A stretch of DNA of 64,000 nucleotides, taken from contig NZ_FYEY01000001.1 in assembly GCF_900187385.1 (NCBI RefSeq), positions 4,092,001 to 4,156,000 on the forward strand, read 5' to 3'. Within the stretch, counting starts at the first letter, position 1. The number at the start of each line of letters is the position of its first letter. This stretch comes from Streptomyces sp. 2114.4. Its GTDB lineage: Bacteria > Actinomycetota > Actinomycetes > Streptomycetales > Streptomycetaceae. The position numbers and the translations under genes are program-made. Below, piece after piece: positions 18,216 through 26,747 of the stretch. The notes beneath the pieces are model-generated. The model did not search any database. It was not told where the DNA came from and saw only the letters and a program-made list of their open reading frames with translations.

Positions 18216-20860
18216 GAGCGCCGGCCCGCACCCTGCCGATCCGGCTGCCGCCACTGCCCGGCGAGGCCCTGGACTCCTGGCTGGAGGCGACGGCCAGACG
18301 GATGGACACTACGCTCGGTGATGTTCTACTGCACTTCGGATTCCCGGTCCGGCAGCGGGCCGGAAACCAGTTCCGTGGCATCCCAGCGGACTGGACGATC
18401 TACCTCGACGAGCGGTTGACCGCCGCCGTCGCGCACGCCACCGGCACGGTCCCGGAGGCGGTCACTGCCATGACCCTGGCGCACTATGACGGACGGGCCC
18501 TGCAGCTGAGTTCCGAAGGCCGGGCTGTGACACGGCATGTCCTATGGGGACGCGGGCGGGGATCCCGGTTCTGCCCGGACTGCCTCCACTCCAGCGGCGG
18601 ACGCTGGCAGCTGTCCTGGAGGCTCGGCTTCTCCTTCGCCTGCACCCAGCACCGCCGCCTGCTGGCGGACCGCTGCCCGTACTGCGGACGGGTCCCACGG
18701 CAGCGGCCCTGCTCCGGGCGGTCCGTTCCCCGGCCTGAACTCTGCGGCAATCCGCCGATCCGCCCCGGCGGTCCGGTTACGGCTGGCTGCGGCGCCGATC
18801 TGACCCGCGCGTCGACGCTTCGCCTGCCTCCTGGCCATCCGGTTCTCATGGCGCAGGACCGGGTGATGGAGATCATCGACAGGGCAACGGTGGCCTTCGG
18901 CCCCTACCGGGCTGTTCCCCAGTCGGCACCGGCGGTGCTGGCCGACATCCGGGCCCTCGGCATCCGCGTCCTGAGCGACCTGCCCGCCGAACAGATACCG
19001 GCCGACATCGCAGAAGCGCACCTCGCCACCGATCAGGTCTCCCCGCACACCGAACAGGCGGCGGACCGCCCGGGGTTCATGGCCCCGCCGCGAGCCGTGG
19101 ATGCCGCCGTCGCGGTCACCATGGCCCTGGGCATCCTGGAACAGCCAGGAATCCACCCGGCCGGCGAGGCCCTGCGGGGTCTGCTGGAAGCAGTACGCGA
19201 GGAACTCACGCAAATCTCGGCGACCAGCATCGACGACTGGGGCCGGGGCATCAGCCCAGTGCTGCAGTCGGTGCACCTGGCTGCCCTTGCTCCTTCCTTC
19301 CGCCCCAGCGAGCACCTGCGCTACCGCATCACGACCGAGACTCCCCGCCGGCCGACAAGGACCACGCGGGACATTGAGGAGCGAGCCAGCAAGATCCCCA
19401 CGATGTTCTGGCCATCCTGGACGGTCCGGCTCACACCGCCCGAAGGAATCCATGCACGGGCCCTGGCACCCGTCCTCGCTGCCCTGCTGCTGATCCCCGA
19501 CAGCCGCACCTCCCTGGACCAGGCCGCCGGACTGGCCGGCGACGTCGTGGACGGCATCGAGACCTCACGCCTCCTCCAGGAACTCGACGACCTTCCGCAG
19601 TGGCCGGACATTGTCTCCGCCCTGGACCGGCTCGCCGGCCACCTCGACACCGACGACACCCCCATCGACTACGGCCGGCGCCGACGACTGGACTACACCG
19701 CCCTGCTTCCCCATGACCGTTGGCTGGAGATCTGCCGCCGCACCGGAACGCCGCCGGGGACCGGACGGCGCGAACGCATCGCCCGCAGCCAGCTCTTCCG
19801 ACGCCTCAGCGGCCTGCCTGCCGAGTCCGTCCCCGACGACCTGGGCGGGCTCGACAGCGCAGAGTTCCGGGCAACGTCCTTGCGGTTCACCGCGCTTCAG
19901 ACCCCCGAACTCGCGCTCGCCCTCCAGCAGGAAGCCCTCGAATTCCTGGCCTCACACCACATCCACGACGAGCCCGTGACTTGGCAACCTCCCACCGCCC
20001 TGCTAGCCGGACTCACCCTTCCCGGACCCGACCCGGCGCACGTCGACCTACCCCGCCTGCACCAGCTCGTCCGACAGCGCAAGCACCCCATTCAGCACGC
20101 AGCCCAGGTCCTGGGCACGACCGTCGAGGCCGTTCGGCACGTCCTTGACGAGCACCCAGCACCCCCACCCCCGCTGACGAAGAACACCGCCAGAGCCACC
20201 GGCCGCATCCGACAGCAAGCTCGGCAAGCCATCCCGGAAGAGCGCTTCACCCAGCTCTACCTCGACGAACACCGATCCCTCCAGCAGATCGCCTCCCTCA
20301 CCGGCTTCTCCCGCAGAGTCTTGACCGACCTCGCCAAGGAGTACGGCATCCCACTCCGCGAGGGTCCTCAGGACTACAAGCGTCGCGGCACCATCGAACG
20401 GGCCTGGCTCATCGAGCAGTACGTCCACCGCCGCCGAACTCTGCCGGACCTCGCCCGCGAAACCGGCATGAGCACCGCGAACATGGCCCGCTGGGCCCAC
20501 ACCTACAACATCCCCCTCCGGCCACGCGGCGGAGCCAGCCACCACACCGCCCTCCGCACCGCCGACGAAGCCGAGGCTCTCCCCGTCATCCTCCGCAAAG
20601 CCCTCACCGGCCCATACGCGCGGAAGCGGCTCTCCCGCTTCCTGGCAGCCCGGCCCTACCCCACCCTCACCGAAGCAGCCCGAGCCCTCGGCATCCACCA
20701 ATCCACCCTGGTAGTCCAGATCAACCGCCTCGAAGCGGACCTCGGACAGCCCCTCTTCGAACGAGCCGAACGAGGCACGGCCATGAAACTGACCCGATTC
20801 GGGAAACGCGTCACCTCAGCCGCCCAGAAGGTGCCGGCTGAGGAAATGAGACAACGGTGA
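18212..20860 (+). CDS. TniQ/TnsD-like target-selection protein with long HTH-rich C-terminus
   Basis: An 882-residue protein whose ATG overlaps the tnsC stop (ATGA). The N-terminus is TniQ-type (PIRLPPLPGEALDSWL) with a zinc-finger region: CPDC (C121, C124), C144-H147 and CPYC (C155, C158). The long C-terminus contains several helix-turn-helix-like segments near 626 (AAQVLGTTVEAVRHVL), 690 (IASLTGFSRRVLTDLAKEYG), 741 (DLARETGMSTANMARWA) and 816-870. The last resembles a LysR-type winged HTH (AARALGIHQSTLVVQI, LFERAERGT). In Tn7, TnsD reads the end of glmS. Here the analogous target may be the end of dnaB. Confidence 0.9.
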   Translation: MRAPARTLPIRLPPLPGEALDSWLEATARRMDTTLGDVLLHFGFPVRQRAGNQFRGIPADWTIYLDERLTAAVAHATGTVPEAVTAMTLAHYDGRALQLSSEGRAVTRHVLWGRGRGSRFCPDCLHSSGGRWQLSWRLGFSFACTQHRRLLADRCPYCGRVPRQRPCSGRSVPRPELCGNPPIRPGGPVTAGCGADLTRASTLRLPPGHPVLMAQDRVMEIIDRATVAFGPYRAVPQSAPAVLADIRALGIRVLSDLPAEQIPADIAEAHLATDQVSPHTEQAADRPGFMAPPRAVDAAVAVTMALGILEQPGIHPAGEALRGLLEAVREELTQISATSIDDWGRGISPVLQSVHLAALAPSFRPSEHLRYRITTETPRRPTRTTRDIEERASKIPTMFWPSWTVRLTPPEGIHARALAPVLAALLLIPDSRTSLDQAAGLAGDVVDGIETSRLLQELDDLPQWPDIVSALDRLAGHLDTDDTPIDYGRRRRLDYTALLPHDRWLEICRRTGTPPGTGRRERIARSQLFRRLSGLPAESVPDDLGGLDSAEFRATSLRFTALQTPELALALQQEALEFLASHHIHDEPVTWQPPTALLAGLTLPGPDPAHVDLPRLHQLVRQRKHPIQHAAQVLGTTVEAVRHVLDEHPAPPPPLTKNTARATGRIRQQARQAIPEERFTQLYLDEHRSLQQIASLTGFSRRVLTDLAKEYGIPLREGPQDYKRRGTIERAWLIEQYVHRRRTLPDLARETGMSTANMARWAHTYNIPLRPRGGASHHTALRTADEAEALPVILRKALTGPYARKRLSRFLAARPYPTLTEAARALGIHQSTLVVQINRLEADLGQPLFERAERGTAMKLTRFGKRVTSAAQKVPAEEMRQR

Positions 20861-20893
20861 GCGGACGTTGGGTCGTACTGCGATGCTCAGGTC

Positions 20894-21433
20894 ATGTCGT
20901 CGATGCCTGCCACGAACCCTTGGCCCACCACCATCAGCACGGCCAGGCTCCTACTGCGTCCCGCCGAATCCACCGACGTGAAGGAATTCACCCGGCTCTG
21001 GACTGACTCCGAGGTCCGGCGCTTCCTTGGTGGGCCCGTTGCAGAAGACAAGCTTCCCGCCTACCAGCAGCATTTCGCGAACCTCCCCAACGCGTTCGCC
21101 GTGACCACCCGACAGGACATGACCGTCGTTGGCTCCGTGCTGATCGATCAAGCATCTCGATTCGACGACCGGAGGGAGGTGTCCTATGGGCTCCTGCCCG
21201 AACACTGGGGCCGGGGATACGCCCGTGAAGCCGTGGCCGGTGTCGTTGAGTGGGCCTTGGGGAACGTCCCCTCGGACAACCCATCGGTCATCGCGGTCAC
21301 TCAAGAGGCCAACGTCCGTTCGTGCCGCCTCCTTGAAGCCATCGGCATGCGCCATATCGACAGCTTCGTGGAGTTTGATGCACCCCAAGCGATGTATTCA
21401 GTTGATCGCCAGGGCCTCCGCATCGTTCAGTGA
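20894..21433 (+). CDS. GNAT acetyltransferase (RimJ/RimL type), transposon cargo
   Basis: A 179-residue GNAT protein. RLLLRPAESTDVKEFTRLW opens the fold, the acetyl-CoA loop is GYLLPEHWGRGYAREA-like (LPEHWGRGYAREAV is visible), and EANVRSCRLLEAIGMR follows. These enzymes acetylate protein N-termini or small amines. It sits alone between tniQ and the right end, so it is the only cargo gene. Candidate roles are antibiotic or toxin modification, or a fortuitous passenger; sequence does not decide. The upstream ribosome binding site is weak, and an in-frame ATG at 20903 is an alternative start. Confidence 0.8.
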   Translation: MSSMPATNPWPTTISTARLLLRPAESTDVKEFTRLWTDSEVRRFLGGPVAEDKLPAYQQHFANLPNAFAVTTRQDMTVVGSVLIDQASRFDDRREVSYGLLPEHWGRGYAREAVAGVVEWALGNVPSDNPSVIAVTQEANVRSCRLLEAIGMRHIDSFVEFDAPQAMYSVDRQGLRIVQ

Positions 21434-21581
21434 GCGATGCGGGGCGCTGCCCGCCCAGCTGCGGTCGACACCCGAGGAAATGACACGACCGTGAGACGGA
21501 AGCCCTGGCCAACGGCGTGAGACACCGGGAGACATCGCAGGTCACAGCATCGTGCTATGCCATGAGCCGCGAGATTCTACA
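21434..21581 (+). repeat. Right end of the Tn7-like element
   Basis: Non-coding tract with related motifs GTGAGAC (21491-21497), GTGAGAC (21517-21523) and GGGAGAC (21527-21533), ending GAGATTCTACA at 21581. That terminus is the inverse of TGTAGAATCTC and matches the left end at 9 of 11 positions. Confidence 0.5.
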
Positions 21582-21631
21582 GCGTGCGCGGCGCCGCACG
21601 GCACATGACGGACGCCAACGGTTGACCGCCG

Positions 21632-22597
21632 TCAGGGCGCGACGGACAGGACGATCTTTCCGGTGGTGCGGCCGGTCTCACCGAGGGTGTGCGCCTGTGC
21701 GGCCTCCTCGAGAGGCAGCACGGTGTCGACGTTGACCTGCAGCTTTCCGCTGTTCACCAGGTCGGCGACGGCGCGCAGTCCGGCCTGGTCGGGCTCGACG
21801 AGCAGGAACCCCGCGCGGATGCCTGCCTCGCGTGCCTGCGCGGCCGGGAAGGAGCCGTCCAGCGGCAGGATCGACACCAGCGTGCCGCCGGGGCGCAGGG
21901 TGCGCAGCGAGCGGGCGCCGTAGTCGCCGCCGATGGTGTCGAGCACGATGTCGATGTCGCGCACCGTCTCCGCGAAGTCCTGCTGGGTGTAGTCGACGAG
22001 TTCATCGGCGCCCAGGCCGCGTAGGAAGTCGTGCTTGGCCTGCCGGGCGGTGCCGATGACGTATGCGCCGCGGGACTTGGCGATCTGCACGGCCAGGTGG
22101 CCAACTCCGCCCGCCGCGGCGTGGACCAGCACCCGCGCGCCGGGCTGGACGTGCGCGGTGTCGACCAGGGCCTGCCAGGCAGTCAGCGACGCCAGCGGCA
22201 GGGCGGCGCCCTGGAGGTGATCCAGGCTCGCCGGGAGGGGGGCGAAGTGGCGCGCCGGGGCGGTGACGTACTCCGCGTAGGCCCCGGCGGGGTGCGGGAA
22301 GCGGGGCATGCCGAAGACCTTGTCGCCCGGCGCGAACACGGTCACGCCGAGCCCGACCGCCTCGACCAGGCCGGAGACATCGAAGCCCAGGGTGAAGGGG
22401 GTCTTGGCGCCGCTGAGGAATTCGCCCTGGGCGCGGCTCTTCCAGTCGGTCGGGTTGACGCCCGCGGCGTGCACCCGGACCAGGACCTCCGTCGGGCCGG
22501 GTACCGGACGGTCGGTGGTGATCATCTTGAGGACGTCGGGGCCACCGGCGGTGTCCTGGCTGACGGCACGCATCTGCGGGGTCCGGGTCTCGGACAT
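21632..22597 (-). CDS. Zinc-independent quinone reductase-like MDR oxidoreductase
   Basis: A 321-residue medium-chain dehydrogenase/reductase of the quinone oxidoreductase type. It has the GroES-like N-terminus (VLVRVHAAGVNPTDWKSR, PFTLGFDVSGLVEAVG) and a Rossmann motif AAAGGVGHLAVQIAKSRGA. It lacks the structural-zinc cysteines of alcohol dehydrogenases, so NADPH-dependent reduction of a quinone or enone is likely. The ATG at 22597 has GGAG upstream. It is divergent from an AraC-type regulator that probably controls it. The left boundary lies 50 bp outside the transposon. Confidence 0.88.
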   Translation of the reverse strand: MSETRTPQMRAVSQDTAGGPDVLKMITTDRPVPGPTEVLVRVHAAGVNPTDWKSRAQGEFLSGAKTPFTLGFDVSGLVEAVGLGVTVFAPGDKVFGMPRFPHPAGAYAEYVTAPARHFAPLPASLDHLQGAALPLASLTAWQALVDTAHVQPGARVLVHAAAGGVGHLAVQIAKSRGAYVIGTARQAKHDFLRGLGADELVDYTQQDFAETVRDIDIVLDTIGGDYGARSLRTLRPGGTLVSILPLDGSFPAAQAREAGIRAGFLLVEPDQAGLRAVADLVNSGKLQVNVDTVLPLEEAAQAHTLGETGRTTGKIVLSVAP

Positions 22598-22742
22598 GGG
22601 GGTCTCCTTGGTACTGGTGCCTACGGCGATGACGGGCGTTCCGCGCCGCTGGGCGGCCGCGTTTCCCGGGGTGCTGCCAGCTTTCCGTGGCGGGCGGGGC
22701 CCCGGCGGTGTCCAGATGGCCAACGTTTGAAAGAATCGGGTC

Positions 22743-23717
22743 ATGCATCGCGTCGGTGTGCTCGCCCTGGACGGTGTCGTCCCCTTCGAACTCGGGATCC
22801 CCGCGCGGATCTTCGGCGCCGCGCACAGCCCCGACGGCAAGCCCCTCTACTCCGTGGTCACCTGCAGTCCGGACGGACGCCCGGTCAGCGCGCAGGCCGA
22901 CTACGACATCGCGGTCGCCGAGGACGCCTCCGTGCTCGCGAGCGTGGACACCGTCGTCATCCCGCCGTCCCACGCGCTGGGCTCGATCGTCGAGGACGGC
23001 CGGCTGCCCGACGAACTGCGCAAGGTGCTGGAGCACGTACGGCCCGGCACCCGGATGGTGGCGATCTGTACCGGTGCGTTCGTGCTGGCCGCTGCCGGGT
23101 TGCTCGATCACCGGCCGGCCACGACGCACTGGCGGGAGGCCGAACAGCTGCAACGCCTGTTCACGACGGTCCGTGTCGACCCCAATGTGCTCTTCGTCGA
23201 TGACGGTGATGTCCTCACTTCTGCCGGTGCCGCCGCCGGGGTGGACCTGTGTGTGCATCTCGTGCGCCGTGACCACGGCAGCGCCGTCGCCAACGAAGTG
23301 GCCCGTTTGTGTGTGGTGCCGCCCTGGCGGGACGGTGGTCAGGCCCAGTTCATCCGGCTGCCCGTCCCCGGCCCCTCGGCGGGCGGTACCGCGGCCACCC
23401 GCGCATGGGCTCTGGAGCGTCTTGGCGAGCCGCTCACGCTGAACGCCCTCGCCTCGCACGCCCGGGTCAGCGTGCGCACCCTCACCCGGCGGTTCCGTGA
23501 CGAGGTCGGTATGAGCCCAGGTCAGTGGCTCGCCGTGCAGCGTGTCGAACGCGCCCGGCATCTGCTGGAGACCACGGACTGGTCCATCGACCTCGTCGCC
23601 CATCACGCGGGCTTCGGCACCGGCACTTCCCTGCGTCAGCATCTGCACGGTGCGGTGGGGGTGTCACCGCAGGCGTACCGGAGGACCTTCCGGAGCGCGG
23701 CGGAGCTGACTGCCTGA
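22743..23717 (+). CDS. GlxA-type AraC-family regulator with DJ-1/PfpI domain
   Basis: A 324-residue protein with a DJ-1/PfpI-like sensor domain (about 1-175, nucleophile-elbow motif AICTGAF with C109) and two AraC helix-turn-helices (about 220-318, LASHARVSVRTLTRRF and IDLVAHHAGFGTGTSLRQHL). Such GlxA-like proteins usually activate adjacent genes in response to small molecules. The divergent oxidoreductase gene 145 bp away is the likely target. Confidence 0.9.
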   Translation: MHRVGVLALDGVVPFELGIPARIFGAAHSPDGKPLYSVVTCSPDGRPVSAQADYDIAVAEDASVLASVDTVVIPPSHALGSIVEDGRLPDELRKVLEHVRPGTRMVAICTGAFVLAAAGLLDHRPATTHWREAEQLQRLFTTVRVDPNVLFVDDGDVLTSAGAAAGVDLCVHLVRRDHGSAVANEVARLCVVPPWRDGGQAQFIRLPVPGPSAGGTAATRAWALERLGEPLTLNALASHARVSVRTLTRRFRDEVGMSPGQWLAVQRVERARHLLETTDWSIDLVAHHAGFGTGTSLRQHLHGAVGVSPQAYRRTFRSAAELTA

Positions 23718-23953
23718 CGGCCTGAGGACGTGCCGGGTGACGGTGGTTGACGTGTGAGCCCGGCCGACGGGTGAGGCCGGTCGGCCGACGGGACCGGTCG
23801 AGGGGTGGGGCCGGTTTGGGGCGGGCCGCGTACCGCGCGGTGGCTCCCCGAGGAGGAGCAGAGCGAACTGGGCGCGCTGACCGGGGCGGCAGCGCTGCGG
23901 TGATGCGGCGAGGATGGGGCCCGGCCGAACCGGATCCGCTGTTGAGGAGCGCC

Positions 23954-25402
23954 ATGACCATCGGAGAGTCCACGCAGTTCCACGCGCCGGGGGCGGCGGG
24001 CCCTCTGTCGCGGGTGGCCGCTGCTCCCGAGGAGTTCGCGGAGTTGTTGCCCCAGACGCGGCGGGCATTGCTGCACCGGCTGGCGGTCGGGCAGACCGAG
24101 GGGCGCGCACCCTCCATGACGGGTGCGGTCGTCCGCGGCGGGCGGACGGTGTGGACGGCCGGCCGGGGCTCGGTGGAGGGAGAGGCGCCGCACGGAGAGG
24201 TGCAGTACCGGATCGGTTCGCTGACCAAGACCTTTGTCGCCGTGCTGGTCATGCGGCTGCGGGACGAGGGGCTGCTGTGCCTGGAGGACCCGGTCGGCAG
24301 GCATCTGGACGGGACTCCGGTGCCGGACGCGACGATCGCTCAACTGCTCGCGCACAGTGCGGGACTGGCGGCCGAGGCGCGGGGGCCATGGTGGGAACGG
24401 ACCACGGGAGCCCTGCGGCCCGAGCCGGCCGACCTCTTCGGTGAGCGGCCGCACCGGCTCCCCGCCGGACGGCGCCACCATTACTCCAACCCCGGCTACG
24501 CACTGCTCGGCGCACTGGTCGAACGGCTGCGAGGCGGAACCCCGTGGGGCGAGGTGCTGCGGAACGAGGTGCTGGAGCCGCTGAACATGGGACGCACGAC
24601 GCTGGGGCCGGAGCGCCCGCACGCGAGCGGCTGGGCGGTCCACCCGTGGGCCGACGCCGTGCTGCCGGAGCCGGCCGAGGACACCGGTTTGATGGGCCCC
24701 GCGGGGCAGTTGTGGTCCACTGCCGAGGACCTGTGCCGGTGGGCGGCGTTTCTGCTGCGGGGCGACGAGCGGGTGCTCGGTGCGGCGAGCCTGGACGAGA
24801 TGCGGAGGCCGGCCGTACCGCCGGAGGGGAACGCATGGGACGCGGGGTATGGACTGGGCCTTCAGCTCGTACGGCGCGAAGGACGGCTGCTGGCCGGGCA
24901 TGTCGGTTCGATGCCCGGCTTTCTGGCGGCGTTGTGGACCGATCCCGAGGAGGACGTTGCCGCGGTCGTGCTCGCCAACTGCACCTCGGGCCCGGCGGTC
25001 GCGGCCCTCGCCGCCGATCTCGCCGGGGCGGTGAGCGAGCTGGAGCCCCGGATCCCCGAGCCCTGGCGCCCGATGCCCGGGCCGCTGGATCCGCACCTGC
25101 TGGCGCTGACCGGGCCTTGGTACTGGGGCGCGAACCCGCACCTCCTGCGGCTGCGGGACGGGGGCGGGCTGGAGCTCACGCCGCTGTCCGGGACAGGGCG
25201 GCTCTCACGGTTCCGGGCCGAGGGGGACGGCACATGGACGGGGCTGGACGGCTATTACGCGGGCGAGACGCTCCGCGTGGTGCGGGAGCGGGACGGCTCG
25301 GTGAGCCATCTGGATCTCGCGACCTTCGTGTTCACCCGCGGACCGTACGAGCCGTCGGACACGGTGCCCGGTGGGGTGGATCCGCAGGGCTGGAGGGTGT
25401 GA
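23954..25402 (+). CDS. Serine beta-lactamase-family hydrolase (class C/DD-peptidase fold)
   Basis: A 482-residue protein with the penicillin-recognising fold. Visible motifs are S89-L-T-K92 (nucleophile and general base), Y177-S-N179, and HVG in place of the KTG triad, as in many esterase-like family members. A C-terminal lipocalin-like extension (about 385-482) follows the catalytic domain. No signal peptide is evident, so a cytoplasmic esterase or peptidase is more likely than a resistance beta-lactamase. The ATG has GAGGAG upstream. Substrate unknown. Confidence 0.85.
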   Translation: MTIGESTQFHAPGAAGPLSRVAAAPEEFAELLPQTRRALLHRLAVGQTEGRAPSMTGAVVRGGRTVWTAGRGSVEGEAPHGEVQYRIGSLTKTFVAVLVMRLRDEGLLCLEDPVGRHLDGTPVPDATIAQLLAHSAGLAAEARGPWWERTTGALRPEPADLFGERPHRLPAGRRHHYSNPGYALLGALVERLRGGTPWGEVLRNEVLEPLNMGRTTLGPERPHASGWAVHPWADAVLPEPAEDTGLMGPAGQLWSTAEDLCRWAAFLLRGDERVLGAASLDEMRRPAVPPEGNAWDAGYGLGLQLVRREGRLLAGHVGSMPGFLAALWTDPEEDVAAVVLANCTSGPAVAALAADLAGAVSELEPRIPEPWRPMPGPLDPHLLALTGPWYWGANPHLLRLRDGGGLELTPLSGTGRLSRFRAEGDGTWTGLDGYYAGETLRVVRERDGSVSHLDLATFVFTRGPYEPSDTVPGGVDPQGWRV

Positions 25403-25494
25403 GGCCTGTACGGCAGGGGGCCGGGAAGCGGACGTACAGTCGAACCAGATGTCAGGAGCCGCGCCGAGTCGGCTCGCTACCGCTGGAAGGCCCT

Positions 25495-26640
25495 GTGACT
25501 GCCGTGTCTGACCCGACCGCGAACTCCGCCGCCCCGGATCTGCTCGACCTGCCCCCGCTTACCGCTGCTCACTTCGCGCGGATCGAGGACAAGGTCGCCG
25601 CCCTGATGCACACCCGCTGCGATGTGGTGGCGATGCAGGGCGAGGCGCTGCTGCCCCTGGAGGCCTGTATCCGCTCGGCGGTGCGGCCCGGCAGCACCGC
25701 GCTCAACATCATCACCGGACCCTATGGCGAGACGTTCGGCGGCTGGCTGCGCTCCTGCGGAGCCGAGGTGGTCACCGTCACCGCGCCGTTCACGGGTGCG
25801 GTCGACCCGCGGCAGGTGGCGGAAGCGTTGCGGGAGCACCCCGAGATCGACTTCGTGAGCCTGGTGCACGCGGAGGCGGCTACCGGCAACACCAACCCTG
25901 TCGCGGAGCTCGGCCGGGTGGTGCGGGAGCACGGCGCGCTGCTGATGCTGGACGCGGTGGCGTCGGTGGGCGCCGAGCCTCTGCTCACCGATGAATGGGG
26001 CGTGGACCTGTGTGTGATCGGTGGGCAGAAGGCGATGGCAGGCCCTGCCGGGGTGTCGGCGGTCTCGGTCAGTGCCCGTGCGTGGGAGCGGATCGCCGCC
26101 AATGAGCAGGCTCCACGGCGCTCGTATCTCTCGCTGCTGGACTGGAAGGAGCGCTGGATCGACGGTGGACGCACGGCACTGCCGCACGCCCCGGCGCAAC
26201 TGGAGATGCTCGCGCTGGAGCAGGCCACGGACCGTCTGCACGCCGAGGGCCTGGACTCCGTCATCACGCGGCACCGGGCGGCGGCCGCGGCGACCAGGGC
26301 CGGTGTGCGGGCGCTGGACGGTCTCGCTCCCTACGTCGTCCGTGACGAGGACGCGGCGCCGGCCGCCACGACGCTGCGTGCGCCTGAGGGCGTGGACGCC
26401 CGGGAGATCGTGACCGCCGCGCTTGCGGTGGATGCAGCGGTACCGGTGCAGGCAGCGGCGGGTGCGCTGGCCAAGGAGATGATCCGGGTGAACCACTATG
26501 GCCGCGCGGCCGACCGGGCGGCGGTCATGGATTCGCTGGCGGCACTGGCGGGCGGGCTGCGGGCGCTGGGTGCGTCCGTGGTTGCCGAGGGCGCGGCGCA
26601 GGCGGCGGCCGCCGCGTGGGACGCAGTGGCTGCACACTGA
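25495..26640 (+). CDS. Class V PLP-dependent aminotransferase
   Basis: A 381-residue fold-type I aminotransferase of the alanine-glyoxylate/serine-pyruvate group. Visible features are FVSLVHAEAATGN, MLDAVASVGA with the PLP aspartate, and the GGQKAMAGP lysine motif (K179). The GTG at 25495 has GGAAGG four bases upstream; a second GTG at 25504 is possible. Substrate preference cannot be deduced. It may be co-transcribed with the hydrolase. Its 3' end runs into a parS-centred palindrome that could act as terminator. Confidence 0.85.
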   Translation: MTAVSDPTANSAAPDLLDLPPLTAAHFARIEDKVAALMHTRCDVVAMQGEALLPLEACIRSAVRPGSTALNIITGPYGETFGGWLRSCGAEVVTVTAPFTGAVDPRQVAEALREHPEIDFVSLVHAEAATGNTNPVAELGRVVREHGALLMLDAVASVGAEPLLTDEWGVDLCVIGGQKAMAGPAGVSAVSVSARAWERIAANEQAPRRSYLSLLDWKERWIDGGRTALPHAPAQLEMLALEQATDRLHAEGLDSVITRHRAAAAATRAGVRALDGLAPYVVRDEDAAPAATTLRAPEGVDAREIVTAALAVDAAVPVQAAAGALAKEMIRVNHYGRAADRAAVMDSLAALAGGLRALGASVVAEGAAQAAAAAWDAVAAH

Positions 26641-26677
26641 GGCGAGTCTGCGCCCAGCCGTAGGGCACGTGGTCGTG

Positions 26678-26711
26678 GTGGGGTCGTGTTTCACGTGAAA
26701 CACGACCCCAC
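26678..26711. other. parS site (26688-26701) in a 34-nt perfect palindrome
   Basis: The perfect GTTTCACGTGAAAC core is flanked by ten further complementary bases on each side (TGGGGTCGTG/CACGACCCCA), giving a 17-bp inverted repeat. It lies 38 bp after the aminotransferase stop and would form a strong RNA hairpin, so it may serve as both ParB site and transcription terminator. Confidence 0.9.
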
Positions 26712-26733
26712 ACGTGTATCCGGAAGCGACGTC

Positions 26734-26747
26734 GTTTCACGTGAAAC
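26734..26747. other. parS site
   Basis: Perfect GTTTCACGTGAAAC, 46 bp from the previous copy. Its flanks are not complementary. Confidence 0.95.

Larger units (their letters stand above)
14063..21581 (+). mobile_element. Compact Tn7-like transposon (TnsA-TnsB-TnsC-TniQ plus one GNAT gene)
   Basis: The four Tn7-type core functions lie in order in one overlapping operon, followed by a single cargo gene. The proposed ends are TGTAGGGTCTC at 14063 and, inverted, TGTAGAATCTC ending at 21581 (9 of 11 bases identical, TGT/ACA outer bases). The flanking 5-mers are GCGCG (left) and GCGTG (right), one base short of a perfect 5-bp target duplication. The left end is 8 bp after dnaB. The ATPase gene carries an amber codon, so present mobility is doubtful. 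End assignment rests on motif matching by eye. Confidence 0.8.
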
